Assembly: GCA_025934595.1 (NCBI GenBank)
Contig: JAICXU010000057.1
Span: 1 to 9,918, forward strand
DNA from: Polyangiaceae bacterium
GTDB lineage: Bacteria; Myxococcota_A; Polyangia; Polyangiales; Polyangiaceae
Length of the DNA: 9,918 bases
Reading direction: 5' to 3'
Positions 1-7,294 of the stretch are shown here, piece after piece. How positions within the stretch are numbered: the stretch's first letter is position 1; every line of letters starts with the position of its first letter. The notes under the pieces were generated by a model. It was not told the DNA's origin and ran no database searches. It was given only the letters and a program-made list of their open reading frames with translations. A program made the translations under genes and the position numbers.

Positions 1-458
1 CCGGTGTGCTCGCTCACGCCTTCGGAATCGACGAGCGATCCGGCGGTGGGTTTGCCGTACGAGATCGCCGTCGGTGGATCGATCGCATCGCCTTTCGCGT
101 CACGCCACGTCCCGCCGGCGAGATAGAGCATCCCGTCTGCGCCGCGCACCGTGGTCCACGGCGAGAACGTCGCGTTCGGGATCGGCTCGACCCAGCGACC
201 GCGCTTCCAAGTCCAGACGCGGCCCGTCCACTCCCATTCGCCGTCGATCCACACGCATTCGGCGTTCGGCTGATCGGGGACGAATTCGACGCGCGCAGGC
301 GGCGGCGGAAAGGGAACCTCCTGCAAATCCGTCGTCTTTTGCGCGGAATACGGCGGCCGGGGAAGGCCCGAGGAGCACGCCAGCACGGCGACTACGGCCG
401 CACCGGATAGAAAACTTTGCAGGCGCGAGGGCGGCATCGAACGGACGTGATGCGGCAT
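1..458 (-). CDS. WxxGxW-motif outer-membrane lipoprotein, N-terminal part (runs off left edge)
   Basis: I translated this frame by hand. It stays open from the start codon to the window edge, so the C-terminus is missing. The N-terminus is a typical lipoprotein signal: basic residues, a hydrophobic stretch (about residues 16-27) and the lipobox VLAC with Cys28, followed by Ser-Ser, which favours outer-membrane sorting. A proline-rich spacer follows (about 32-55). Then comes a tryptophan-rich segment with two WxxGxW motifs, WIDGEW (residues 70-75) and WKRGRW (84-89). Such motifs are common in poorly characterised envelope lipoproteins of myxobacteria and other proteobacteria; the function is unknown. 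The ATG at 458 directly follows an in-frame TAA; an in-frame ATG at 437 gives an equally good signal peptide, and neither has a strong ribosome binding site. The gene is divergent from tamA with a short shared upstream region. I am sure it is coding and lipoprotein-like, but not of its role. Confidence 0.8.
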   Translation of the reverse strand, partial: MPHHVRSMPPSRLQSFLSGAAVVAVLACSSGLPRPPYSAQKTTDLQEVPFPPPPARVEFVPDQPNAECVWIDGEWEWTGRVWTWKRGRWVEPIPNATFSPWTTVRGADGMLYLAGGTWRDAKGDAIDPPTAISYGKPTAGSLVDSEGVSEHT

Positions 459-469
459 TTAGCATGCTT

Positions 470-493
470 CGTGCGAGGCTCTTAACTCGCACG
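470..493. repeat. Second inverted repeat, 8-base arms, 8-base spacer, sharing an arm with 488-503
   Basis: CGTGCGAG (470-477) pairs exactly with CTCGCACG (486-493) across the spacer GCTCTTAA. Its right arm overlaps the left arm of the 488-503 repeat, so the two palindromes are mutually exclusive as hairpins and together display three alternating CGTGCG-type half-sites (470-475, 488-493, 498-503). This could be a multi-site operator, or an RNA structure in the leader of the leftward gene. Function is not shown. Confidence 0.45.
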
Positions 494-503
494 GTTCCGT
501 GCG
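488..503. repeat. Perfect inverted repeat, 7-base arms, 2-base spacer (possible operator)
   Basis: CGCACGG, then TT, then CCGTGCG. The arms are exact reverse complements. It sits near the middle of the gap between the divergent genes, 15 bases before the tamA start, where a transcription factor could affect both genes. The compact two-fold symmetry suits a dimeric regulator, but no regulator gene is visible and the role is inference. Confidence 0.5.
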
Positions 504-518
504 TGACAGAGTGCATCG

Positions 519-2765
519 GTGAACCGTCGGCTCCTTCTCTTGGCGTGGCTAATTTCCGCGAATGCGGCATGCACGTCCGTTCCCAAGGGAAAATCGGCCG
601 TCGACGACGTGACAATTCGGAATGCTTCTGCGGTGGACTCAAGTGACACACAAGACAAGATCGCCACAGCCGAGACGCCCAAATTCTTGGGCCTCTTCCG
701 AGGGGTCATCTACGAGTACGAAGTCTTCGATCGCTTCGTCTTGCAGCGCGACCTCGCGCGCATCGAGCGGTTCTATCGCGCGCGAGGCTATTACGACGCG
801 AAGGCGCGCGCCGGTCGCGTCATCCAGAAGAACGACAATCACGTGGCGGTGGAGATCGTCGTCGAAGAAGGCAAGCCCGTGCTCGTCGACGATCTCCAAG
901 TGTATTGGCCGAAGGACTCGAACGTGCCGGACGACGTGAGGCTCCACGCGTATCTCGCGGCGAAGAAGCTCTTGCGACCGGAAAAGCCGTTCGACGAGGA
1001 CAAGTACAAGCAAGCCCAAGACGATGTGAAAAAGGAAGTCACCGACGCGGGCTACGCGTTCGCGATCGTCACGCGCAACGCGGACGTCAACATCACGACC
1101 CACAAGGCGTTCGTGTCGTTCACGGTGACGCCGGATCAACCTTCGACGTTCGGCGAGATCAAGATCGAAGGGCTCGATCCCGACGGCGCCGGACCGCAAA
1201 AGCCGGAGATCCCCGAAGACATCGTTCGGCGCACGATCGCGATCAAGCCGGGCGACAAGTATTCGACCGCGGAGATCGATTCGGCATCCGCGGCGCTCAC
1301 CGATCTCGAGGTGTTCGCGTCCGTGAAGATCGTTCCGCAGCTGTCCGATCCGCCGCCCGCGAATCACGTCGTGCCGCTCGTCGTCACGTTGCAACCGGCG
1401 AAGCTTCGCGCGGTTCGCATCGGCGGCGGCGTGGAGCTCGACCAGCTCAAGACCGACGTACACGGCGTCCTCGGTTGGGAAGATCACAACTTCCTCGGGA
1501 ACCTGCGCGACCTCTCGATCAGCTTCAAACCCGGCGTCGTGCTCTACCCGACACGCTTGAACAACCTCGTCGCGCCGAAGAACCCGCTGCCGGAAGAAAA
1601 GCTCCAGGTCACGTTCAAGCAACCGAGCTTCCTCGAGGCGCGCACGGAGGGGTTCATCCGGCCGGAGTTCAACGTCTATCCGATCATCGTCCCGCAAACC
1701 GTGCCGACCGTTCGCTGTTCGAACGTCGTCGGATCGCAGTGCTTCGAAGGCGACGCGTCCGCGGCGAACCAGACCGTCATCGGATATCTCGAGCCGAAGG
1801 TCCAAGTCGGCCTCGACCGCCTCTTCTTCCGTCACTTGTACGTCACGCTGTCGCAGAACGAGCAGTTCGAGTCGCCCTTCGCGTACATCGGCACGCTCGA
1901 CGATCGATTGAAGCCGATCTTGCTCTCGTATCCGGAGCTGAAGACCGTCCTCGATTTCACCGACAGCAAGCTGCATCCGCACAAAGGCATCTACATCGGC
2001 AACACGATTCAGATCGCCGGAGGCGGACCGTTTTCTCGAGAAGCGACGTTCATCGGAACGGCGAACGACGTGAAGATCCAGCCCGAGGTGCGCGGCTACG
2101 TTCCGGTCGTGTCCAGGCGCCTCACGCTCGCCATGCGCGCCACGGCGGGCTTTCTTTTTCCGCAGAACTGGGGCGACTACATCCGTCACAACCTGAACGA
2201 CTTCGCGAATCCGAACGCGGCGCCGATCTCCGATACCGACGTGCGCGATCTCGAGATCGATCTGTTCCGCGGATTCCTCTCCGGCGGTCCGTCGGAAAAT
2301 CGCGGCTATCCGACGCGCACGATCGGCCTCTACACCTTCGTGCCGTTCTTCAATCCGTCGTCGGTCGCGAACCAAGTGAAGAGCGGAGCGGCGTGCGTCG
2401 ACACGACCGCGTCCGGCAAAGCGGCGAGCGATGCGTGCCGCACGCCTGTCGGAGGCATGTCGCTGTGGGAGGCATCCGCGGAGCTCCGCGTGTTGATCTC
2501 GGGCCCGCTCTCGGAGGCGACGTTCTGCGACAGCAGCGACGTCTCGCCGGAGATCGCCGACATTCGTCTCAATCATCCGCATATTTCCTGCGGCGTCGGC
2601 GCCCGCTACGACACGCCGGTCGGCCCCATCCGCCTCGACATCGGCTACCGCATCAAGGGGCTGCAATATCCCTCCGGCGATCCGCTCGAGCCTTCGGATC
2701 AGCAAATCGGATTGATCTTCGGCCAGCCCGTCGCGATCTCCGCGGGCATCGGGGAGGCGTTCTGA
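519..2765 (+). CDS. tamA: TamA-like Omp85 outer-membrane protein (translocation and assembly module)
   Basis: 748 residues from a GTG start. An N-terminal signal (residues 1-17) ends at Cys18, so it could be cut by signal peptidase I or, less canonically, lipidated at Cys18. A Ser/Asp/Thr-rich linker (19-55) leads to POTRA-like repeats. The first is short (about 58-118, with ARIERFYRARGYYDA), the second spans about 119-207 and the third 208-294 (FGEIKIEGLD start). The remainder, about 297-748, is the 16-strand barrel. It carries the Omp85 loop-6 signature NRGY (594-597), the penultimate-strand motif TPVGPIRLDIGY (699-710) and a terminal phenylalanine. Three POTRAs and the adjacent tamB indicate TamA rather than BamA, which usually has five POTRAs. 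TamA works with TamB in outer-membrane protein assembly and, for TamB-type proteins, phospholipid transport. Cysteines 400/408, 626/640 and 670/691 form plausible pairs on the outer side. It is the first gene of a tamA-tamB operon. Confidence 0.9.
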   Translation: MNRRLLLLAWLISANAACTSVPKGKSAVDDVTIRNASAVDSSDTQDKIATAETPKFLGLFRGVIYEYEVFDRFVLQRDLARIERFYRARGYYDAKARAGRVIQKNDNHVAVEIVVEEGKPVLVDDLQVYWPKDSNVPDDVRLHAYLAAKKLLRPEKPFDEDKYKQAQDDVKKEVTDAGYAFAIVTRNADVNITTHKAFVSFTVTPDQPSTFGEIKIEGLDPDGAGPQKPEIPEDIVRRTIAIKPGDKYSTAEIDSASAALTDLEVFASVKIVPQLSDPPPANHVVPLVVTLQPAKLRAVRIGGGVELDQLKTDVHGVLGWEDHNFLGNLRDLSISFKPGVVLYPTRLNNLVAPKNPLPEEKLQVTFKQPSFLEARTEGFIRPEFNVYPIIVPQTVPTVRCSNVVGSQCFEGDASAANQTVIGYLEPKVQVGLDRLFFRHLYVTLSQNEQFESPFAYIGTLDDRLKPILLSYPELKTVLDFTDSKLHPHKGIYIGNTIQIAGGGPFSREATFIGTANDVKIQPEVRGYVPVVSRRLTLAMRATAGFLFPQNWGDYIRHNLNDFANPNAAPISDTDVRDLEIDLFRGFLSGGPSENRGYPTRTIGLYTFVPFFNPSSVANQVKSGAACVDTTASGKAASDACRTPVGGMSLWEASAELRVLISGPLSEATFCDSSDVSPEIADIRLNHPHISCGVGARYDTPVGPIRLDIGYRIKGLQYPSGDPLEPSDQQIGLIFGQPVAISAGIGEAF
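2753..2757 (+). promoter_or_regulatory. Strong ribosome binding site for tamB
   Basis: GGAGG lies inside the last codons of tamA, 7 bases before the ATG at 2765, which overlaps the tamA stop as TGATG. It fixes the tamB start and implies translational coupling. The reading frame itself stays open far upstream through tamA, so this site is what decides the start. Confidence 0.85.
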
Positions 2766-5700
2766 TGTCGACCGGCGCGCGCGCGATCGTCGTCGCGAAG
2801 CACGTGTTCCACGTGCTGGTGCTCGCGATCGGTTTCGTCGTGTGCCTCGTCGCGTCGGCGCTCCTCAATCTGAATCTGCCGGCGACGCGCCGGTTCGCGT
2901 GCCGCCTCACGACGTACCTCTTGGCCGATCTCTTCGAGGGAAAAATCACGCTCGAAAAGGTCGACTCGATCGGCCTCGGCGGAATTCGCGGCGCGCGTGC
3001 GCGGATCACCGACGACACGGGAAAACAAGTCATTTTGGTCGATGGCCTCGACGCGAATGCGCCGGTGCTCGGCATCGTGCGATCGGCCGCGCTCGGCTCG
3101 GGCGACATCGAGATCGACATCCCGCGCGCCTATGTCGACTCCGCCGATGCCAATCTGGATTTCGACGGCCCCGACATGCGGCTCGCTCGCGCGTTCCTCC
3201 CGAAGCCGACGCCGAAGAAGAGCACGGGCCCGGGACGCGGCGTGCGTTTGGACATTCGTGAGATCGCGATCGCTCATGCTTGGGGCCATGGGTCGCTCCC
3301 GAACATGCCGCCGCTCGACGCCGACGTCGACAACGCCCGCGCGGAGCTCGTCGTCATCGCCCACAATCAACCCGACGACAGCGTGCATCTCAACGTGGGG
3401 CGCGTGCACGTGAAGTCTCGCGCTGCTCCGTACGACGTGAACGTCGACGGCGACGCGCATCTCGTTTTGTCGGTGCCGCTCGTGGGCGCGCCTGACCTCA
3501 CGCTCGGAGGCGGCTATCACGGTCTCATCGCCGGAATCCCCACGAAGGCAAAAGCCACGATGGACGGCGATCATCTCGACGCGACGGTGGACATCTCGAA
3601 CGTCGAAGAAGACAAGGTCCAACGGATTTTGCCGGGCACCCCGCTCGCGGCCGTCGCCGACGCGCACGCCGAAGCTCACGGAACGCTGAAAAATCTCGAC
3701 GCATCGGCGAAAGCGAAGATCGGCCCTGGAACGGTGAGCGCGCGAGCGAACATCTTGGTCGGCAGCGACGTGAGGATCGCGGGATCCTTCGATGCGTCGC
3801 ACGTCGACGCGCGCTCTTTCCAAAAGACTGCCCCGGCCACCGACGTGAACGCGAGCGGAAAGACGACGATCGTGCTCGCGAACGGCGCGGTCGACGGAAC
3901 CTATTCGCTCGACGTCGCGAAGGGCAGCGTGCAAGAAATCGCGACGCCCGCTGCGCACGCGGAAGGCAAGTATTCGCTCTCCGGAGCCACGGCGATGGTG
4001 CGCGTCGACGAGCCGGGCGCGACGACCTACGCGAACGCGAAGCTCGATCTGACGAAGCAGCTCGTGACGTTCGATACGTCGACGAAACAGGCTGTTTTGG
4101 GCGAGATTCCGCAATTGAAGGGCGCCGCGCGCGGAACGGCGGAGGTCTCGACCCACGGCACCATTTCGATCCCGAAACAAACCATCGACGCCGCGTACGA
4201 AGTGACCGGCAAAGACATCGCCGCATCCGGCTACGTCATGCATCACGTCGAAGCGAGCGGCACCGTCATCGGACCGATCGCGCGACCCGAGATCGTCGTG
4301 TCGGCCCACGGGCGCGACGTGCAGAATGGAAGCAAGCGCATCGAGCGCGTCACCGCGAGCGCCAAGATCGGATTCACGGCGAGCGTCGACATTCACGACG
4401 TCAACATCGACATGTCGACCTCCGGCGAGCACGTCAAGGTCCACGGCGATCGCGTGGTCATCGAGAGCAGCGGTGTGAAAGTCGATGGCGGCACCGTCGA
4501 CGGTCTCGGCGCGCTCGTCGGGGTCAACGCGGAGACGAGGCCGGGCCTCATCGCCCTGAGCGTGCACGCACAACACGCTGACCTCGCGAAGATCGGACGC
4601 ATCGTGGGCCTTCACGACGTGACGGGCCACGTCAGCATCAATGCCGACGTTCGGCTCACGAGCACCGAGGCCCAAGGCAAAATCGACGCGAACATCCGCA
4701 ATGCGACGATCGGCCCGCTGCGCGGAGCGACGGCCCATCTCGACGCGACGCTGATGGGCAAGAGCCTGATCGCGAACGCACATTTCGATTCGCCTTCTTT
4801 CGGGCGCCTCGACATCAACACGTCGACCGTTCACTTGACGGGCAGCCCGCTCTCTCCGAAGGCGTGGGTCGAGGCGACGGGGGACGCGCAGATCGACGGG
4901 GAAGTTTCCCTGAAACGCATCCAAGAGTACGTGCCGCAGGGCACGCTCACCGATCTCGACGGAATGCTGCTCGTCGAAGGGGAAGTGAAGCGCGACGATC
5001 CGCACGCCGCGCCATCCATCGATCTCGACGCTTCGACGCGAAACCTCGTCGTCGCGAAAGCTCCCGAGTGGCGCGTGCAAGGAATCGATCTCGACGTCGA
5101 CGCGCAGCTCGATCCGCAAGGTCACGCGACGCTCGACTCCAAAGCGCACGACGACAAAGGAAATCTCGTGACGCTCCAAGGGACGGCGGATTTGCCGCTC
5201 GCGGAGCTGGCGTCGCTACGTGCACCGGTCGAGACGCTCGAGCGATCGCCCGCCACGTTCGATCTCGAGATTCCGCAACGCAAGCTCAAAGACATGCCCA
5301 AGGCGCTCGCGCTCGGAAAGGATCAGGGCAAGATCGAGGTGAGCTTCAAAGGCCAAGGCACCTACTTGGATCCGAACGTCTCGCTGACGGTGCGCGCGAC
5401 GAATCTGAGGTCGCCTGATCTTCCGCTGTCGCTCGCGACGAGCGGCGTCGTCGGCTTGACGTACGACGGCAAGGTCGCCGGTCTCACGGGGAACATCGTC
5501 GCGAAGAAAAAAAGCGTGCTCGACTTCGATGCGCAAGCGAACGTGCTCTGGGCCGACGTGCTCCGCATGGGACCGAGCCCCAATCTTCCTTGGAACGGAT
5601 CAGGACACGTCGTCTTGAACGAGCTTCCGCTGCAAACGCTGCAACCGCTCGCGGATCGCAGCGTGAAAGGAAACGTGAGCGGCGAGGTTTCGGTGGTCGA

Positions 5701-7294
5701 TTTGCACAAGGACGCGCACGCGAGCGTGCAGCTCTCGTTCGACGCGCTGAAAGTCGGCAAGGCGAGGTACACGAACATGTACGTGCGTGGCGCGATGACG
5801 ACCGACGGCGCGATGACGGCGCTCGTCCGTCTCGATCAGAAGGATGGCCACGCCGAAGCCACGCTCGCCGGCGGCGAGACGTGGGGCGCAGCGCTGGTGC
5901 CGAAAGTGGATCCTTCCAAACCGGTCGTGGCCTCGCTCGACGCGAAGAACATCAGCGCGGGCGTCGCGCAGCCGTTTCTCGACGACTATCTGAACGAGCT
6001 CGACGGGCGCGTCGATGCGCAGGCCAAGGCGATCATCCCGCCGTCGGGAGCTCCGCAAGTGCAAGGCAACATCGCGCTTCGCCAAGGTCTCGTGCAGTCG
6101 CCCATTCTCGGCGAAGAGTTCCACGACGTGACCGCGAACGTCGTGCTCGCGCCGAACGGCGCCGACACGCTCGCGACCGCGAACGAGATCGTGGCGTATG
6201 GAACGACGGGGAAAATTACGGCAAAAGCGACGGCGCGCATGCATGGCGTCCAGTTCGCGGGCGCGAACCTCGTCGCCATCTTGGGCGCGAAGAGCGCGCC
6301 GCTCCAGCTCACGGCCGAGGGACAAGATTACGGCGAGGGCTACGGCAGCACGACGGTCTCGATCACGAAGCCGCAACCCACGCAGACCGACGTCAAGGTC
6401 GTGATCCCGTCGTTTCACGTCATGGTGCCGCAAGTGTCGACACGCAACCTGCAAGACCTGGGGCCGGCGGAGAACATTCGCGTGGGCGTGAAGGACGCGA
6501 GCGGTGCCTTCATGCCTCTCGCGCTCGGTGCGAAAGAAGAGCCCGTCACGCCGAGCAACAGCCGCCTCGACGTCGACATTCAAATGGGCAAGGACTGCGA
6601 CGTGCGCGTCGGCGACACGGTGCGCGTGCAGCTCGAAGGCGGGCCGCATCTCACGGTGATGAACGGAACGGTCGTGACCGGACAGATTCGACTTCGCGGC
6701 GGAACGCTCGACGTCCAAGGAAAACAGTTCGACATCCAGGACGGCGGCACGATTACGTTCAACGGTGGCGACCCCGGAAATCCCGACATCGTGATCCGCG
6801 CGGAGTGGGATGCGCCCGACGGCACGCACGTCTTCGCGGATTTCAACGGACCGCTGAAAACCGGCAAAGTGGCGCTCCGCTCGGAGCCGCCCAAGTCGGA
6901 GAACGAGCTGCTCGCGCTCATTCTTTTCGGAAGCAGCGACGAAGCCGGCGGCGCGAACTCGTCGGAAACGAGCGGCCTGCAGGCGGCGACGACGGCGGGC
7001 GGCTTCGCGACGCAAGGTGTGAACAAGGCCATCAACGATCTTACGGGCGTCGACGCGACGGTGCGCGTCGACACGAGCGAACAAAACAATCCGAAGCCGG
7101 AAGTGCAAGTGCAGCTAACGAAGACGATCGCGCTCGAGCTCGAGACCGTGCTCGGTCAAATCCCCTTCGGCGACAACCCGGACACGAATTACGTCACCGT
7201 GGATTGGCGCTTCCGGCCGCGTTGGTCGCTCGCGACCACGTTCGGCGACAAGGGAACGTCGATCTTGGACGTGCTCTGGCAGTATCGTTACTGA
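2765..7294 (+). CDS. tamB: TamB, translocation/assembly module inner-membrane protein with C-terminal TamB (DUF490) domain
   Basis: 1509 residues, longer than E. coli TamB (about 1260). One N-terminal membrane segment (about residues 9-36) anchors it in the inner membrane. The rest is periplasmic and made of alternating hydrophobic/polar beta-strand pattern, as expected for the long hydrophobic-groove beta-taco fold of the AsmA/TamB/YhdP class. The C-terminal DUF490 region is unmistakable: RLRGGTLDVQGKQFDIQDGG (about 1310-1329), then NGGDPGNPDIVIRAEWDAP, then the GPLKTGKVALRSEPPKSENE stretch followed by LLALILFG (ending about 1389). The protein ends in LDVLWQYRY, an aromatic-ended strand like the tail that contacts the TamA barrel. 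Known TamB-type proteins move phospholipids between membranes and help outer-membrane protein assembly. It overlaps tamA by one base and has a good ribosome binding site. Its 3' end overlaps the convergent transporter gene by 7 bases. Identification is secure; the exact cargo is not. Confidence 0.93.
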   Translation: MSTGARAIVVAKHVFHVLVLAIGFVVCLVASALLNLNLPATRRFACRLTTYLLADLFEGKITLEKVDSIGLGGIRGARARITDDTGKQVILVDGLDANAPVLGIVRSAALGSGDIEIDIPRAYVDSADANLDFDGPDMRLARAFLPKPTPKKSTGPGRGVRLDIREIAIAHAWGHGSLPNMPPLDADVDNARAELVVIAHNQPDDSVHLNVGRVHVKSRAAPYDVNVDGDAHLVLSVPLVGAPDLTLGGGYHGLIAGIPTKAKATMDGDHLDATVDISNVEEDKVQRILPGTPLAAVADAHAEAHGTLKNLDASAKAKIGPGTVSARANILVGSDVRIAGSFDASHVDARSFQKTAPATDVNASGKTTIVLANGAVDGTYSLDVAKGSVQEIATPAAHAEGKYSLSGATAMVRVDEPGATTYANAKLDLTKQLVTFDTSTKQAVLGEIPQLKGAARGTAEVSTHGTISIPKQTIDAAYEVTGKDIAASGYVMHHVEASGTVIGPIARPEIVVSAHGRDVQNGSKRIERVTASAKIGFTASVDIHDVNIDMSTSGEHVKVHGDRVVIESSGVKVDGGTVDGLGALVGVNAETRPGLIALSVHAQHADLAKIGRIVGLHDVTGHVSINADVRLTSTEAQGKIDANIRNATIGPLRGATAHLDATLMGKSLIANAHFDSPSFGRLDINTSTVHLTGSPLSPKAWVEATGDAQIDGEVSLKRIQEYVPQGTLTDLDGMLLVEGEVKRDDPHAAPSIDLDASTRNLVVAKAPEWRVQGIDLDVDAQLDPQGHATLDSKAHDDKGNLVTLQGTADLPLAELASLRAPVETLERSPATFDLEIPQRKLKDMPKALALGKDQGKIEVSFKGQGTYLDPNVSLTVRATNLRSPDLPLSLATSGVVGLTYDGKVAGLTGNIVAKKKSVLDFDAQANVLWADVLRMGPSPNLPWNGSGHVVLNELPLQTLQPLADRSVKGNVSGEVSVVDLHKDAHASVQLSFDALKVGKARYTNMYVRGAMTTDGAMTALVRLDQKDGHAEATLAGGETWGAALVPKVDPSKPVVASLDAKNISAGVAQPFLDDYLNELDGRVDAQAKAIIPPSGAPQVQGNIALRQGLVQSPILGEEFHDVTANVVLAPNGADTLATANEIVAYGTTGKITAKATARMHGVQFAGANLVAILGAKSAPLQLTAEGQDYGEGYGSTTVSITKPQPTQTDVKVVIPSFHVMVPQVSTRNLQDLGPAENIRVGVKDASGAFMPLALGAKEEPVTPSNSRLDVDIQMGKDCDVRVGDTVRVQLEGGPHLTVMNGTVVTGQIRLRGGTLDVQGKQFDIQDGGTITFNGGDPGNPDIVIRAEWDAPDGTHVFADFNGPLKTGKVALRSEPPKSENELLALILFGSSDEAGGANSSETSGLQAATTAGGFATQGVNKAINDLTGVDATVRVDTSEQNNPKPEVQVQLTKTIALELETVLGQIPFGDNPDTNYVTVDWRFRPRWSLATTFGDKGTSILDVLWQYRY

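Larger units (their letters stand above)
459..518. promoter_or_regulatory. Divergent intergenic region between the lipoprotein gene and tamA
   Basis: This 60-base gap separates the two divergent start codons, so promoters for both genes are expected here or inside the opposing 5' coding ends. I see no convincing -35/-10 pair on either strand. It contains a cluster of CGTGCG/CGCACG half-sites (annotated separately). The GTG start of tamA at 519 is preceded by only a weak GAG (509-511) at 7 bases. An in-frame TGA at 504-506 forces the tamA start to lie downstream, and GTG 519 is the only candidate before the signal sequence. Confidence 0.55.

Noticed and set aside
905..2764. The tamB frame remains open upstream through most of tamA, giving an apparent 2129-residue protein.
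   Set aside because: The upstream part is Arg-rich out-of-frame translation of tamA. The GGAGG site at 2753-2757, the ATG at 2765 and the membrane anchor immediately after it mark the true start.
2699..5179. Long antisense open frame (826 codons) opposite tamB, with others at 639-2705 and 5600-7108.
   Set aside because: Composition is repetitive Arg/Asp/Val/Ala/His with no recognisable domain. Antisense frames stay open in GC-rich genes with strong third-position bias, and the sense strand encodes clear TamA and TamB.
5790..5822. Short near-repeat GCGATGACG ... GCGATGACGG within tamB.
   Set aside because: It encodes ordinary codons (AMTTDGAMTA) in a repetitive beta-rich protein and does not recur elsewhere in the gene.
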